Positions 9,044-18,155 of a stretch of DNA of 64,000 nt are shown here, in pieces. The notes under the pieces were generated by a model. That model did not search any database. It saw only the letters and a program-made list of their open reading frames with translations, and had not been told where the DNA came from. The first letter of the stretch is position 1. Each line of letters begins with the position of its first letter. Origin of the DNA: Janthinobacterium saanense (lineage in GTDB: Bacteria > Pseudomonadota > Gammaproteobacteria > Burkholderiales > Burkholderiaceae_D). The position numbers were made by a program, and so were the translations under genes. Where the stretch lies: contig NZ_JACHCI010000006.1 of assembly GCF_014200675.1 (NCBI RefSeq), forward strand, positions 139,931 to 203,930. Reading direction: 5' to 3'.

Positions 9044-9254
9044 ATCTCTAACAAAGAACAAATGCCACACTTACTACTCATACAAATACATCAGAGTAGC
9101 ATCATGATAATTTAATCCATCTGCTGGGCGTAACACGCCAGGCTAGCGGACTGAGGCGAACAATATTGATCCGCGGCTTTCCTCGCTCATCATGATGCTT
9201 ATCACGTCTTGCAAAAAATCATCTAGCGGGTGCCGCGAGGCGCAAATACCTACC

Positions 9255-10622
9255 CTAGCCCACCAGCACCAGTTTCCGGTTCACGAATTCCATGATGCCC
9301 AGGTCAGACAATTCACGGCCGTAACCGGAATTCTTGACGCCGCCGAACGGCAGTTCCGGCGCCGTGACGGCAGGCGAATTGATGAACACCATGCCCGTGT
9401 CGATCTGGCTGGCGATGCGCTTGCCACGCGTAATGTCTTTAGTAATGACCGTGCCGCCCAGGCCGAAGGGCGAATCATTGGCCAGGGTGATGGCCTCTTG
9501 CTCATTCCTGACGCGGAAAATCATCGCTACCGGCGCAAAAAATTCCTGGTAATAGACGGGGTTCGATGGCGCCACATCGGTAAGGATGGTCGGCTCCATG
9601 AAATAACCGCTGCGGGCTATGCGCTTGCCACCCAACATCACCTTGGCGCCGCCTTCGAGCGCCTGGCCAACTTGCTTCAAGGCTAGTTCCAGCGCGGCCA
9701 GGCTGGACATGGGCGCCAGGGTGGTCGAGGCTTCCATCGGATCGCCCGGCAGCAGTTTTGCCAGTTCGGCCTGGAAACGGGCGAGGAAGTTATCGGCGAT
9801 CTTCTCATCGAGGATGAAACGTTTGGAACCCGTACACACCTGGCCGGAATTTTGCATGCGGCCAATCACCGCCAGCTTGACGGCGGTATCGAGGTCGGCG
9901 TCATCGAGCACGATGAAGACATCGCTGCCGCCCAGTTCCATGGTGCTTTTCTTCAATGCCTTGCCAGCCGTGGCCGCCACAGAGGCGCCGGCCCGTTCGC
10001 TGCCGGTCAGCGCCACGCCCTTGACGCGCGGGTCAAGAATGGCGCTCGCCACCTGTTCGCTGCTGATGAACACATTCGTGTAGGCGCCGACCGGCGCACC
10101 AGCGTCGATGAACAATTGCTCGAAAGCCAGTGCGCATTGCGGCACATTGGACGCATGTTTGACGAGCAAGGTATTACCTGCCATCAAATTCGGGCCAGCC
10201 ACGCGGGCCAGTTGGTAATACGGGAAATTCCACGGCTCGACACAAAAGATGACGCCCAGCGGACTGATTTCAACGTGGGCTTCGCCGCGTTTGACATCGA
10301 TAGACTTTGGCGCCAGGAAGGTTTCGGCATTATCCGCGTAATAATCGAGAATCTTGACGCACAGCGACACTTCCTGCTGCGCTTCCTTGAACAGCTTGCC
10401 CATTTCCAGCGTAATCAATTTGGCAAACTCGTCGCGCCGTTCCTTGAGCAAGGCGGCAGCCAGTTTGACGATGGTCTTGCGCTCGGCGTAGCTGCGCTGG
10501 CGCCAGTCGGTTTCATACAGATCGGCCGCCACGGCCAGCATATTGTCGAGCTGTGCATCAGTGTGGCTGGTAAAAGTCTCAACAACTTGTTCGCTGTAGG
10601 GATTGGTGGTCTGATAAGTCAT
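9255..10622 (-). CDS. NAD(P)-dependent aldehyde dehydrogenase, succinate-semialdehyde dehydrogenase type
   Basis: 455-residue ALDH superfamily enzyme oxidising an aldehyde to its acid with NAD(P)+. The general base Glu lies in MELGGSDVF and the nucleophile Cys in NSGQVCTGSKRF; the EPWNFPYYQ and PELPFGGVKNSGYGREL stretches are the conserved substrate-channel and C-terminal motifs. Length and the short N-terminus fit the Sad/YneI-type succinate-semialdehyde dehydrogenases. The gene stands alone, pointing toward phoH, with the efflux outer-membrane gene behind it on the same strand after 100 bases. Exact substrate cannot be read from sequence. Confidence 0.85.
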   Translation of the reverse strand: MTYQTTNPYSEQVVETFTSHTDAQLDNMLAVAADLYETDWRQRSYAERKTIVKLAAALLKERRDEFAKLITLEMGKLFKEAQQEVSLCVKILDYYADNAETFLAPKSIDVKRGEAHVEISPLGVIFCVEPWNFPYYQLARVAGPNLMAGNTLLVKHASNVPQCALAFEQLFIDAGAPVGAYTNVFISSEQVASAILDPRVKGVALTGSERAGASVAATAGKALKKSTMELGGSDVFIVLDDADLDTAVKLAVIGRMQNSGQVCTGSKRFILDEKIADNFLARFQAELAKLLPGDPMEASTTLAPMSSLAALELALKQVGQALEGGAKVMLGGKRIARSGYFMEPTILTDVAPSNPVYYQEFFAPVAMIFRVRNEQEAITLANDSPFGLGGTVITKDITRGKRIASQIDTGMVFINSPAVTAPELPFGGVKNSGYGRELSDLGIMEFVNRKLVLVG

Positions 10623-10722
10623 GGTCTATCCTGTGGTGTGCAGTGCGAAGACAGCCAGTATCGCGCCCACCAGGAATCAGGACGGTGCGCAGACGTACAT
10701 AGCGCACACATCCTTTAGCTCA

Positions 10723-12186
10723 CTACCAGCCGCCGCCCAAGGCACGGAATACTGCCACCGCCGCGCGCGCCTGGTCGGCATGGATGCGCACCAGCTGATC
10801 GCGGGCAGCCAGCAATTGCCGGTCTTCCTGCAGCACTTCATACAGGCTGCTGGCGCCGCCCAGGTAGCTTGCCTGCGCCGCATCGCGGGCGCGCTGTTCG
10901 GCCGCCACCTGCCGCGCCACTTCCAGTTGCTCCGCTTCCAGTCCGCTCAGGCTGACGATGGCGTTTTCCACGTCTTCGGTGGCGCGCAGCATGGCTTTGC
11001 GGTACACGGCCAGCGCTTCAGCGTGGGCCCCCTTGGCATGCGCCACTTCAGCGTCGACCTTGCCAAAGTCAAACAAGCGCCAGCGCAAGCCCGCTACCGC
11101 CTGCGGTTGAAAGGACGCTGCCGACACCAGTCCGCTGCTGCCCAGGCTGGACAGCCCCAGCAAGGCCGACAGCGACAACGATGGATAATATTGCGCGCTG
11201 GCCACACCGATCAGTGCATTCGAGGCAGCCAGGCGGCGCTCGGCGGCGATCACGTCGGGACGGCGGCGCAGCAGATCGGCTGGACCGTGCGAGCTGGCAA
11301 TGGCTGGCGTGGCAATATCCGGCGCGGCGCCTTTTAACTCCCCGGCATACGTACCGGGCTGGGTGCCCATCAGCACGTCCAGCCGGTTCAGCTGGATATC
11401 GCGTTCGGTCGTCAACGGTGGCATGGTTGCCTTGGCCTGCGCCAGCACGGCTTCGGCCTGGGCTGTTTCGCGTTCGGCCGACAAGCCATCGGCCTGGCGC
11501 AAACGCACCAGTTCCAGCAACTGCTGATTGGCATCGACCTGCTGCTGCGCCGTGACGATGCGGCGTTGCGCACCGCGCACGCGGAAATACGCATCGGCCG
11601 CTTCGGCCGCGACGGAAATACGCACGCCCAGTTGATCGGCTTCGGCCGCCTGCGCTTCAGCCACGGCGTTTTCCGTGCCCCGCTTCAAGCCGCCAGCCAG
11701 GTCCAGCTCCCAGCTGTCGCCCACGCCGGCGTCGTAAATCGATTGATAACGTGCATAGCCTGGCAAGTTGCTGGCGATCAAGCCCAGCGGGCTTTGCAGG
11801 GACTGGTGCTGGCGGGCCACGCTGGCATTCAAATCGCCCGAGGGCAATTGCCGCGCGCCCGCTTCATTGGCTGCCGCGCGCGCCTGGGCGACGCGCGCCA
11901 TGGCAGCGTCCAGGTCCAGGTTTTGCGCCAGCACGCGTTGGATGATGCGTTCAAGCGCGGGATCATTGAAACCATTCCACCAGGCATCGAGCGCCGGCGC
12001 GGGCAAGCTTTCCTTGCGCCCATTGTGTCCGTCGAGTTTCGCCTGGCCCTGATAACTGGCCGGCATCGCTGCTTCCGGCGCACGGTAATCCGGTCCCGCC
12101 ACGCAGCCGGCCAGCAACATGGCCAGCAAGGCGCTTGCCCCACTGCGCAAGCTGAACGGCCGCACGCCATCGATACGATTGTTCAT
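10723..12186 (-). CDS. Outer-membrane efflux lipoprotein, NodT/OprM family
   Basis: 487-residue TolC-like outer-membrane factor. The N-terminus carries a lipoprotein signal with lipobox LLAGC, followed by the VAGPDYRAPE sequence typical of NodT-family factors. Two repeated coiled-coil halves are rich in Ala, Gln and Arg, and LRRRPDVIAAERRLAASNALIG is split across the conserved central motif. It is divergent from emrA-emrB across a 138-base gap with operator-like repeats, so the three proteins probably form a tripartite pump spanning both membranes. Confidence 0.88.
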   Translation of the reverse strand: MNNRIDGVRPFSLRSGASALLAMLLAGCVAGPDYRAPEAAMPASYQGQAKLDGHNGRKESLPAPALDAWWNGFNDPALERIIQRVLAQNLDLDAAMARVAQARAAANEAGARQLPSGDLNASVARQHQSLQSPLGLIASNLPGYARYQSIYDAGVGDSWELDLAGGLKRGTENAVAEAQAAEADQLGVRISVAAEAADAYFRVRGAQRRIVTAQQQVDANQQLLELVRLRQADGLSAERETAQAEAVLAQAKATMPPLTTERDIQLNRLDVLMGTQPGTYAGELKGAAPDIATPAIASSHGPADLLRRRPDVIAAERRLAASNALIGVASAQYYPSLSLSALLGLSSLGSSGLVSAASFQPQAVAGLRWRLFDFGKVDAEVAHAKGAHAEALAVYRKAMLRATEDVENAIVSLSGLEAEQLEVARQVAAEQRARDAAQASYLGGASSLYEVLQEDRQLLAARDQLVRIHADQARAAVAVFRALGGGW

Positions 12187-12251
12187 AGTTCACTCCCTGT
12201 GATGCAGCGTGTTGCCGCAAAAAAAATACAGCCAGTCCGGTATTTCAACAT

Positions 12252-12290
12252 ACTTGCAAACTGCAAGTGACAAGTATATAGTTACTTGCA
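12252..12290 (+). promoter_or_regulatory. emrA promoter with overlapping inverted repeats
   Basis: A promoter-like pair TTGCAA (12254-12259), 17-base spacer, TATAGT (12277-12282) lies 42 bases before the emrA ATG. The half-site ACTTGCA occurs at 12252 and 12284 on the plus strand and inverted as TGCAAGT at 12262. The first two form a perfect dyad, ACTTGCA-N3-TGCAAGT; CAAGTA-N6-TACTTG (12271-12288) forms a second one over the -10 element. A repressor bound here would block RNA polymerase. The HxlR-type protein encoded behind emrB is the obvious candidate. Confidence 0.65.
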
Positions 12291-12324
12291 TATTGAAAGC
12301 AATATCAAATAAAGGAAACCTGAC

Positions 12325-13419
12325 ATGAGCAGCAATACCGAAGCGGCAGCGGCCAACCTCCCTCCTCCATCGAGCAAGAAGCGCCGCGTGCTGCTGCCGC
12401 TGGCCATCGTTGTCGCCGTCGGCGCCATCTGGTATGGCGCCCATTGGTGGCAAGAAGGGCGTTTCCTGGAAGAAACCGACGATGCCTATGTGGGCGGCGA
12501 TATCACCGTCATCACGGCCAAGGTGCCTGGCTATATCGAGCAAGTGCTGGTCAGCGATAATCAGGTGGTGCACGCTGGCGATGTGCTGGCCAGGCTGGAC
12601 GACCGCGATTACCGCGCCGCGCTGGACCATGCCGAAGGCGCGGTGGCGGCGGCGCAAGCGGCGCTGGCCAACCTGGAAGCGACGCGTGCGCTGCAGCAGG
12701 CGGTAATTGCCCAGGCACATGCCGGGCTGGCCGCCAGTAGCGCCGAAACCACGCGCGCGCGCGAAGATCAGCTGCGCTATCAAAACCTCGCGGCTAAAGC
12801 AGCCGTGTCGCAGCAAAGCGCGCAAAAAGCCAACGCCGAGTATCAGCAAGCCTTGGCGGGCGACAAGAAAAACCAGGCGCAGGTGCTGGCGGCCGAGCGC
12901 GAGCTGGACGTAATCGGCACTCGCAAGCAGCAAGCTGAAGCGGCGCTGGCGCAAGCGGCGGCCGTGCGCGAGACGGCCCGCCTCAATCTGGGCTACACGG
13001 TGTTGCGCGCACCGATCGATGGCAGCATCGGCAACCGCCGCGCGCGCAATGGCGCTTATGCGGCCGCTGGCAGCCAGTTGCTGTCCCTGGTGCCGGCCCA
13101 CGGTTTATGGATAGACGCCAACTTCAAGGAAAGCCAGCTGGCCGGCATGCAGGCGGGCCAACGCGTGCGCATCGCCGCCGACGTGCTGCCCGGCCATGTG
13201 TTCCACGGCACCCTGGCCAGCCTGGCGCCCGCCACGGGCGCCCAGTTCAGCGTATTGCCTGCTGAAAATGCGACCGGCAATTTCACCAAGATCGTGCAGC
13301 GCGTGCCCGTGCGCATCGCGCTCGACGCCAAAGACGCCACCCTGGGCACCTTGCGCCCGGGCTTGTCGGTCAGTGCGGAAGTGGACGTGCGGCCACTCAT
13401 GGCAGCGGTGACAAAATGA
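12325..13419 (+). CDS. emrA: EmrA-like membrane-fusion protein (HlyD family)
   Basis: 364-residue periplasmic adaptor with one N-terminal membrane helix (about residues 21-40, LLPLAIVVAVGAIWYGAHWW). The DDAYVGGDITVITAKVPGYI biotinyl-lipoyl start is typical of EmrA, followed by a long Ala/Gln-rich coiled-coil hairpin (about residues 95-215), the second lipoyl half (TVLRAPIDGSIGNR) and a beta-barrel. It links the inner-membrane EmrB transporter to an outer-membrane factor, here most likely the divergent NodT-type gene. AAAGGAAA precedes the ATG. The emrB start overlaps its end by four bases. Confidence 0.9.
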   Translation: MSSNTEAAAANLPPPSSKKRRVLLPLAIVVAVGAIWYGAHWWQEGRFLEETDDAYVGGDITVITAKVPGYIEQVLVSDNQVVHAGDVLARLDDRDYRAALDHAEGAVAAAQAALANLEATRALQQAVIAQAHAGLAASSAETTRAREDQLRYQNLAAKAAVSQQSAQKANAEYQQALAGDKKNQAQVLAAERELDVIGTRKQQAEAALAQAAAVRETARLNLGYTVLRAPIDGSIGNRRARNGAYAAAGSQLLSLVPAHGLWIDANFKESQLAGMQAGQRVRIAADVLPGHVFHGTLASLAPATGAQFSVLPAENATGNFTKIVQRVPVRIALDAKDATLGTLRPGLSVSAEVDVRPLMAAVTK

Positions 13420-14999
13420 GTGGCGTAAATGCTACCCCGTGGCAACCACGGGAGTTGACGCAAAGCCAGAAAATTCTGGCTTTCGCCACCATGTGCGCCG
13501 GCATGTTTATCGCCCTGCTCGATATCCAGATTGTCTCGGCCTCGCTGCGCGATATCGGCGGCGGGCTGTCGGCCGGTGCCGATGAAACCGTGTGGGTGCA
13601 AACCAGCTATCTGATCGCTGAAATCATCGTCATCCCGATGTCGGGCTGGCTGTCGCGCGTGATGTCGACGCGCTGGCTGTTTGCCGCCTCGGCCGCCGGC
13701 TTTACGGTGGCCAGCATGCTGTGCGGCCTGGCCTGGAATATCCAGAGCATGATCGCCTTCCGCGCGCTGCAGGGTTTCCTGGGCGGCTCGATGATCCCTT
13801 TGGTATTCAGCACGGCCTTTTACTTTTTCCAGGGCAAGCAAAGGGTCATTGCCGCCGCCACCGTGGGCGGCATCGCCTCGCTGGCGCCCACCCTGGGGCC
13901 GACTGTCGGCGGCTTTATCACCGACCATACGTCCTGGCACTGGCTGTTTTTCGTCAACCTGGTGCCCGGCATTTTTGTTGCCGTGGTCGTGCCCATGCTG
14001 GTGCGCATCGACCGTGGCGACCGCTCCCTGCTGCGCAACGCCGATTACCTGGGCATGCTGCTGATGGCGCTATTTCTGGGCTGCCTCGAATACACCTTGG
14101 AAGAAGGCCCACGGCTGGGCTGGCTGGGCGATTCGGTGATACTCACCACGGCCTGGATTTCAGGTTTATGCGGCATCGGCTTTATCTGGCGCAGCCTGGT
14201 CTACGAACACCCGATCGTCGATTTGCGCGCCTTGAAAGACCGCAACTTCGCGCTCGGCTGTTTCTTTTCCTTTGTGACCGGCGTGGGCATCTTCGCCACC
14301 ATTTACTTGACGCCATTGTTCCTGGGCAGGGTACGCGGTTTCAGCGCGCTCGATATCGGACTGGCCGTGTTTTCCACCGGCGTGTTCCAGATCATGTCGA
14401 TTCCCTTTTACACCATACTGGGCAACCGGGTCGACCTGCGCTGGCTGATGATGTTCGGCCTCGGCTGCTTCGCCCTGTCGATGTACAATTTTGCGCCGAT
14501 TACCCACGACTGGGGCGCAGCCCAGTTGATGCTGCCGCAAGCCTTGCGCGGCATCGGCCAGCAATTTGCCGTGGCGCCTACCGTGACCCTGACTTTGGGC
14601 GCCTTGAGTCCGGTGCGGCTGAAACTGGCCTCCGGCCTGTTCAATACCATGCGCAACCTGGGCGGCGCAATCGGCATCGCCCTGTGCGCCACGATTTTGA
14701 ACGACCGCACCAATCTGCATTTCCTGCGGCTGGCCGAACATTTAAATGGCGGCAATGAAGCGATGAATGGCATGCTGAGCCATACGGCCAGCAGCATGGT
14801 GGCCTTGGGCAACGACGACTGGACGGCGCACACGGGCGCCCTGCAGCAGCTAGGGGCGCTGACCTACCGCGAGGCGCAAACCCAGAGTTTTGGCGATATC
14901 TACCTGTACATCATGGTGGCCTTCGTCATCGCCATCCTGCTCGGTCCGCTGATGCGCAAGGTGACGCCGCCCAAAGCGCCGTCCGCCGATGGACATTAA
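13416..14999 (+). CDS. emrB: EmrB-like multidrug transporter (MFS, DHA2, 14 TM)
   Basis: 527-residue proton-driven drug exporter of the major facilitator superfamily. Length and hydrophobic pattern fit the 14-helix DHA2 group. The QTSYLIAEIIVIPMSGWLS segment in TM2 and the ALQGFLGGSMIPL and GPTVGGFITD segments correspond to conserved DHA2 motifs (motif C is GPxxGG). The start codon overlaps the emrA stop (ATGA), so adaptor and pump are co-translated. An HxlR regulator gene follows after 99 bases on the same strand. Confidence 0.9.
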   Translation: MSGVNATPWQPRELTQSQKILAFATMCAGMFIALLDIQIVSASLRDIGGGLSAGADETVWVQTSYLIAEIIVIPMSGWLSRVMSTRWLFAASAAGFTVASMLCGLAWNIQSMIAFRALQGFLGGSMIPLVFSTAFYFFQGKQRVIAAATVGGIASLAPTLGPTVGGFITDHTSWHWLFFVNLVPGIFVAVVVPMLVRIDRGDRSLLRNADYLGMLLMALFLGCLEYTLEEGPRLGWLGDSVILTTAWISGLCGIGFIWRSLVYEHPIVDLRALKDRNFALGCFFSFVTGVGIFATIYLTPLFLGRVRGFSALDIGLAVFSTGVFQIMSIPFYTILGNRVDLRWLMMFGLGCFALSMYNFAPITHDWGAAQLMLPQALRGIGQQFAVAPTVTLTLGALSPVRLKLASGLFNTMRNLGGAIGIALCATILNDRTNLHFLRLAEHLNGGNEAMNGMLSHTASSMVALGNDDWTAHTGALQQLGALTYREAQTQSFGDIYLYIMVAFVIAILLGPLMRKVTPPKAPSADGH

Positions 15000-15098
15000 A
15001 CGCCGTGAAAGTGGCGTCTGCACAGGCAAGCCGTTACAATCGGCCGCTTGTGCAGCACCACCCCAACAAGCCAGCAAGCATACGACAAGGAGTCCGTC

Positions 15099-15617
15099 AT
15101 GAAACCCACGCAATTTTCCGACATGCCGTGCCCGATAGCGCGCAGCATGGGCCGCGTCGGCGACAGCTGGAGCATGCTGATACTGCGCGATGCCTTCCAG
15201 GGCATGACGCGTTTCGATGAGTTTGTCAAAAGCACGGGCATCGCACCGAATATCCTGACACGCCGCTTGAACGACCTGGTCGAGAACGGCATGCTGGAAC
15301 GCCGCCTGTACAAGGACAAACCGCCGCGCCATGAATACCTGCTGACCGAGATGGGCCGCTCCTTCCGCCCCATCATGTTCGCGCTCATTAGCTGGGGCAA
15401 TAAACATTTTTCACCGGACGGCGTCCGCATGCAGCTGGTGGACCGTGTCACGGGCGCCCCAGCCGTGCCGGTGCTGTTCGATGCCGAAGCGCGACGGCCC
15501 TTGACGGAAGACAACTACATGGTGGCGCCCGGCCCCGCCGCCAGCGACACCATGCGCGAGCGCCTGGCCAACGCCGAACGGCGCCGGCGTGAGCGCCTGG
15601 GCCTCACAGAAGCTTAA
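15099..15617 (+). CDS. HxlR-family transcriptional regulator
   Basis: 172-residue regulator with an HxlR-type winged helix: the N-terminal Cys-Pro (Cys11 in SDMPCPIARSMGRVGDSWS), LRDAFQGMTRFDEF, and the recognition helix in IAPNILTRRLNDLVENGML. In relatives such as YodB and HypR the N-terminal cysteine senses electrophiles or oxidants, so the same is possible here. The ATG at 15099 has an AAGGAG ribosome site at 15087-15092 region; upstream in-frame starts lack one. It lies behind emrAB and probably regulates that unit. Its stop overlaps the convergent TonB-receptor stop by four bases. Confidence 0.85.
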   Translation: MKPTQFSDMPCPIARSMGRVGDSWSMLILRDAFQGMTRFDEFVKSTGIAPNILTRRLNDLVENGMLERRLYKDKPPRHEYLLTEMGRSFRPIMFALISWGNKHFSPDGVRMQLVDRVTGAPAVPVLFDAEARRPLTEDNYMVAPGPAASDTMRERLANAERRRRERLGLTEA

Positions 15618-18016
15618 AAGTTGACCTTCAAACTGAGCAGCGCTTCACGCTCCGCCCCACGGAAGATGCCGCCAAAGTATTTCTTGTCGAACACGTTGCC
15701 GATGTTCAAGGCCAGGCGGTAGCGGGCCGTCTCATACGCCACGGCAATATCGGCCAGGGTGTACGGGTCATTCATATAGATCGCGTCGGCCGTACCGTTA
15801 TACGGCGAGGCGCCACGGTAGCGCAAGCCGCCGGCCAGCATCAGGCCGGGCACGGCCATCGGACGATAGTCTAGCCAGACGCTGGCTGCATGGCGCGCAG
15901 TCTGCAAGGTCTGGCGGCCGATCTCGTAAGCACGGTTGCTCTGGGTGGTGCGCGGATCAAGATAGGTATAGCCGGTCAATACGCTCAGCTCGCTGAACGG
16001 CTTGAACGTGCCTTCCAGTTCCAGCCCCGTGGAGCGCACTTCGCCCGTCTGGACGGAAGAGCGCGGGTGATCCGGGTCCGGTGTCGTGACATTGCTTTGC
16101 CTCAAGTCAAACAAGGACGCCGTCAGCATGGTCGCGCTGCCTGCCGGCTGGTATTTCAAGCCCAGCTCCACTTGCTTGCCCTTGCGCGGCTCGAAAGCCT
16201 TGCCGTTGAAGTCGCGGCCCGTGGCCGGATCGAACGCCGTGGCGTAACTGGCATACGGCGCCAGACCATGGGCTAACAGATACAGCAAGCCGGCGCTGCC
16301 CGTGGTGGCGCTGTCATCCATGCGCGTGGCCGATGAACCCGTTTGCGTGGTGCGCGCGCGGTCGTGGCGCAGGCTCACGTTGGCCACCCATTGCCGCAAT
16401 TTGAACTGGTTCAGGGTATACATGCCCGTCTGCTTCAACTGCGTGTCGGTGTAATCCAGTTCCGGCGCGGCGATAGCCAGTCCATACACGGGCGCATAGA
16501 TGTCGAGATTGGGCACGTCCCAGCCAAAACCGAGGCCGTCATTTTCAGTGTATTTCAGGTAATCTACGCCAACGATGAAACGGTGCTCGACCTCGCCCCA
16601 GCGAAAGTCCTGCTGCGCGCGGCTATCGACGGCCAGGGTCTTGCCATCGACTTTTTCCGCCAGGCTGCCGCGCGTGGCCGTGCGGCCATCGGCCAGCAAA
16701 TCCATGGCATAGATATGCTGGTAGCCCACCTTGATGGTCGAGTAGCGCAAGTTTTGCATCAGCTTCCAGCCACTTTGCGTGGTGTGCTCAAACTGATAGC
16801 CGAGGGCGCGCGTGTCGCGGTCGAAATAATCAAAGGAAGGATCGCCCGCCGTGCGGCTGACCGGTAAATTCTTGATTTGCGGATACACGAACAAGCTGGG
16901 CCACCATGGTTTCGGCGTGCCCTGCTCTTGCGAATACGTGCCCAGCAAGGTCAAGCTGGTGTGGTCGGAAATGGCCCAGCGCAACGAGGGCGAAATCGAG
17001 ACGCGGTTGTTCTTTGAATCGAGCGGACGGTCGTCGGCGTCGCGGCCCGTCATGATGACGCGGTACAGCAGATCATCCTTGCCAGCAATGGCACCGCCCA
17101 GGTCGGCGTTCAGCTGGTAGCGGTGGTAGCGGCCGACTGAAAAACCCAGGCTATTGACGTGATCCACTTCAGGCAGCCTGGAGGTAACGTTGATCATGCC
17201 ACCGGGACGGCCCTGGCCATAAAACACCGAGGCCGGTCCCTTGATCACTTCCACGCTGTCGATATCTTCCATATTGCTATTCCAGGAGCCATAGCTGCCG
17301 GCCGACAGGAATTTCAAGCCATCCTGGTAATACGAACTGCCATCGCTGAAGCCGCGGATGGTGGCGCCAGACATGCGCACGTCGGCGCCGGTCACATCCG
17401 TCAGCACGCCCGCCGTATAGGCCAGCGACTGTTCTATGCTTTTCGGCGCCTGGGTCTTGAGCTGCTCGCGCGTGACGACGGCAATTGCACGCGGCGTCTC
17501 GATCAGGGGCGTGCCCATCTTGGTGGCAGCGGCATTGATAGGCACATAGCCGCGCGAGACAGTCGCCGTGCCCGCATCCTGCGCGGCGCTGACGGAAATC
17601 AAAGGCATCATCTTCTCGGGGGCCGGGGCGGCAGACTGGGGCGCAGCGCGCAGCACATAACTGCCCGCTTCCAGTTCCACCGCCTGCAAACCCGTGCCTG
17701 CCAGCAAGGCGGCCAGGGCCGACTGCGGCGTGTGCTGACCTTGCAAGCCGGCCGTACTCTTGCCGCTGGCTTGCTCGGGCGTGTAGGTCAGCAAGACATT
17801 GGCGGCACTGGCCAGGCTGCGCAGCGCGGGCGCCAAGGGGCCGGCGGGGATGTTGTAGAGCAGGCGTGTACCCTGTACTTGTTGGCCAGTAAGCGCCTGA
17901 GCCTGCGCCAGGGCGGGCACACTCACAGACAGGGCCAGGCTGCAAACGGCCAGTGATACGGCGCGGGAGACTGGAGATTGCAATGGACGACGGTGTTGCT
18001 TGCTGCGAACTGACAT
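15614..18016 (-). CDS. TonB-dependent siderophore receptor with STN signalling domain
   Basis: 800-residue outer-membrane receptor of the FpvA/FhuE type. It has a long signal peptide ending near PALAQAQA, then a secretin/TonB N-terminal (STN) domain (about residues 50-115, LLYNIPAGPLAPALRSLA), then the TonB-box/plug region (VEVIKGPASVFYGQGRPGG) and a 22-strand barrel ending in Phe (LLSLKVNF). STN domains normally contact an inner-membrane anti-sigma factor, but no fecI/fecR-type regulator pair adjoins it. The ligand is probably a ferric siderophore; it cannot be named. A weak Fur-like sequence lies about 50 bases upstream. Confidence 0.88.
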   Translation of the reverse strand: MSVRSKQHRRPLQSPVSRAVSLAVCSLALSVSVPALAQAQALTGQQVQGTRLLYNIPAGPLAPALRSLASAANVLLTYTPEQASGKSTAGLQGQHTPQSALAALLAGTGLQAVELEAGSYVLRAAPQSAAPAPEKMMPLISVSAAQDAGTATVSRGYVPINAAATKMGTPLIETPRAIAVVTREQLKTQAPKSIEQSLAYTAGVLTDVTGADVRMSGATIRGFSDGSSYYQDGLKFLSAGSYGSWNSNMEDIDSVEVIKGPASVFYGQGRPGGMINVTSRLPEVDHVNSLGFSVGRYHRYQLNADLGGAIAGKDDLLYRVIMTGRDADDRPLDSKNNRVSISPSLRWAISDHTSLTLLGTYSQEQGTPKPWWPSLFVYPQIKNLPVSRTAGDPSFDYFDRDTRALGYQFEHTTQSGWKLMQNLRYSTIKVGYQHIYAMDLLADGRTATRGSLAEKVDGKTLAVDSRAQQDFRWGEVEHRFIVGVDYLKYTENDGLGFGWDVPNLDIYAPVYGLAIAAPELDYTDTQLKQTGMYTLNQFKLRQWVANVSLRHDRARTTQTGSSATRMDDSATTGSAGLLYLLAHGLAPYASYATAFDPATGRDFNGKAFEPRKGKQVELGLKYQPAGSATMLTASLFDLRQSNVTTPDPDHPRSSVQTGEVRSTGLELEGTFKPFSELSVLTGYTYLDPRTTQSNRAYEIGRQTLQTARHAASVWLDYRPMAVPGLMLAGGLRYRGASPYNGTADAIYMNDPYTLADIAVAYETARYRLALNIGNVFDKKYFGGIFRGAEREALLSLKVNF

Positions 18017-18068
18017 GTAGTGCCTCTCAAAGTAGCTGCTGAAATGTTTCCCTACTTAGCAGGTGCCT

Positions 18069-18082
18069 TGAGAATGCGTATC
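18069..18082 (-). promoter_or_regulatory. possible Fur box before the STN-type TonB receptor
   Basis: TGAGAATGCGTATC matches 10 of 14 positions of the Fur core TGATAATCATTATC and sits 53 bases upstream of the receptor start. The match is imperfect, so this is a weak call supported mainly by the type of gene it precedes. Confidence 0.35.
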
Positions 18083-18097
18083 GGTCAGGATCGGAGC

Positions 18098-18134
18098 AAA
18101 AAAAAATGCCCGCCGGCAGCAAAAGCTGGCAGGC
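18098..18134 (-). terminator. intrinsic terminator of the serine hydrolase gene
   Basis: On the minus strand an 11-bp stem (TGCCTGCCAGC paired with GCCGGCGGGCA, including G-U pairs) is followed by nine Ts. It begins about 22 bases after the serine hydrolase stop and separates it from the downstream TonB receptor. Confidence 0.8.
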
Positions 18135-18155
18135 AGGCGTGGCAAGCAGCAACGA

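Noticed and set aside
7084..9081. 665-codon minus-strand frame opposite phoH
   Set aside because: It mirrors the phoH coding sequence with implausible composition and crosses the phoH terminator.
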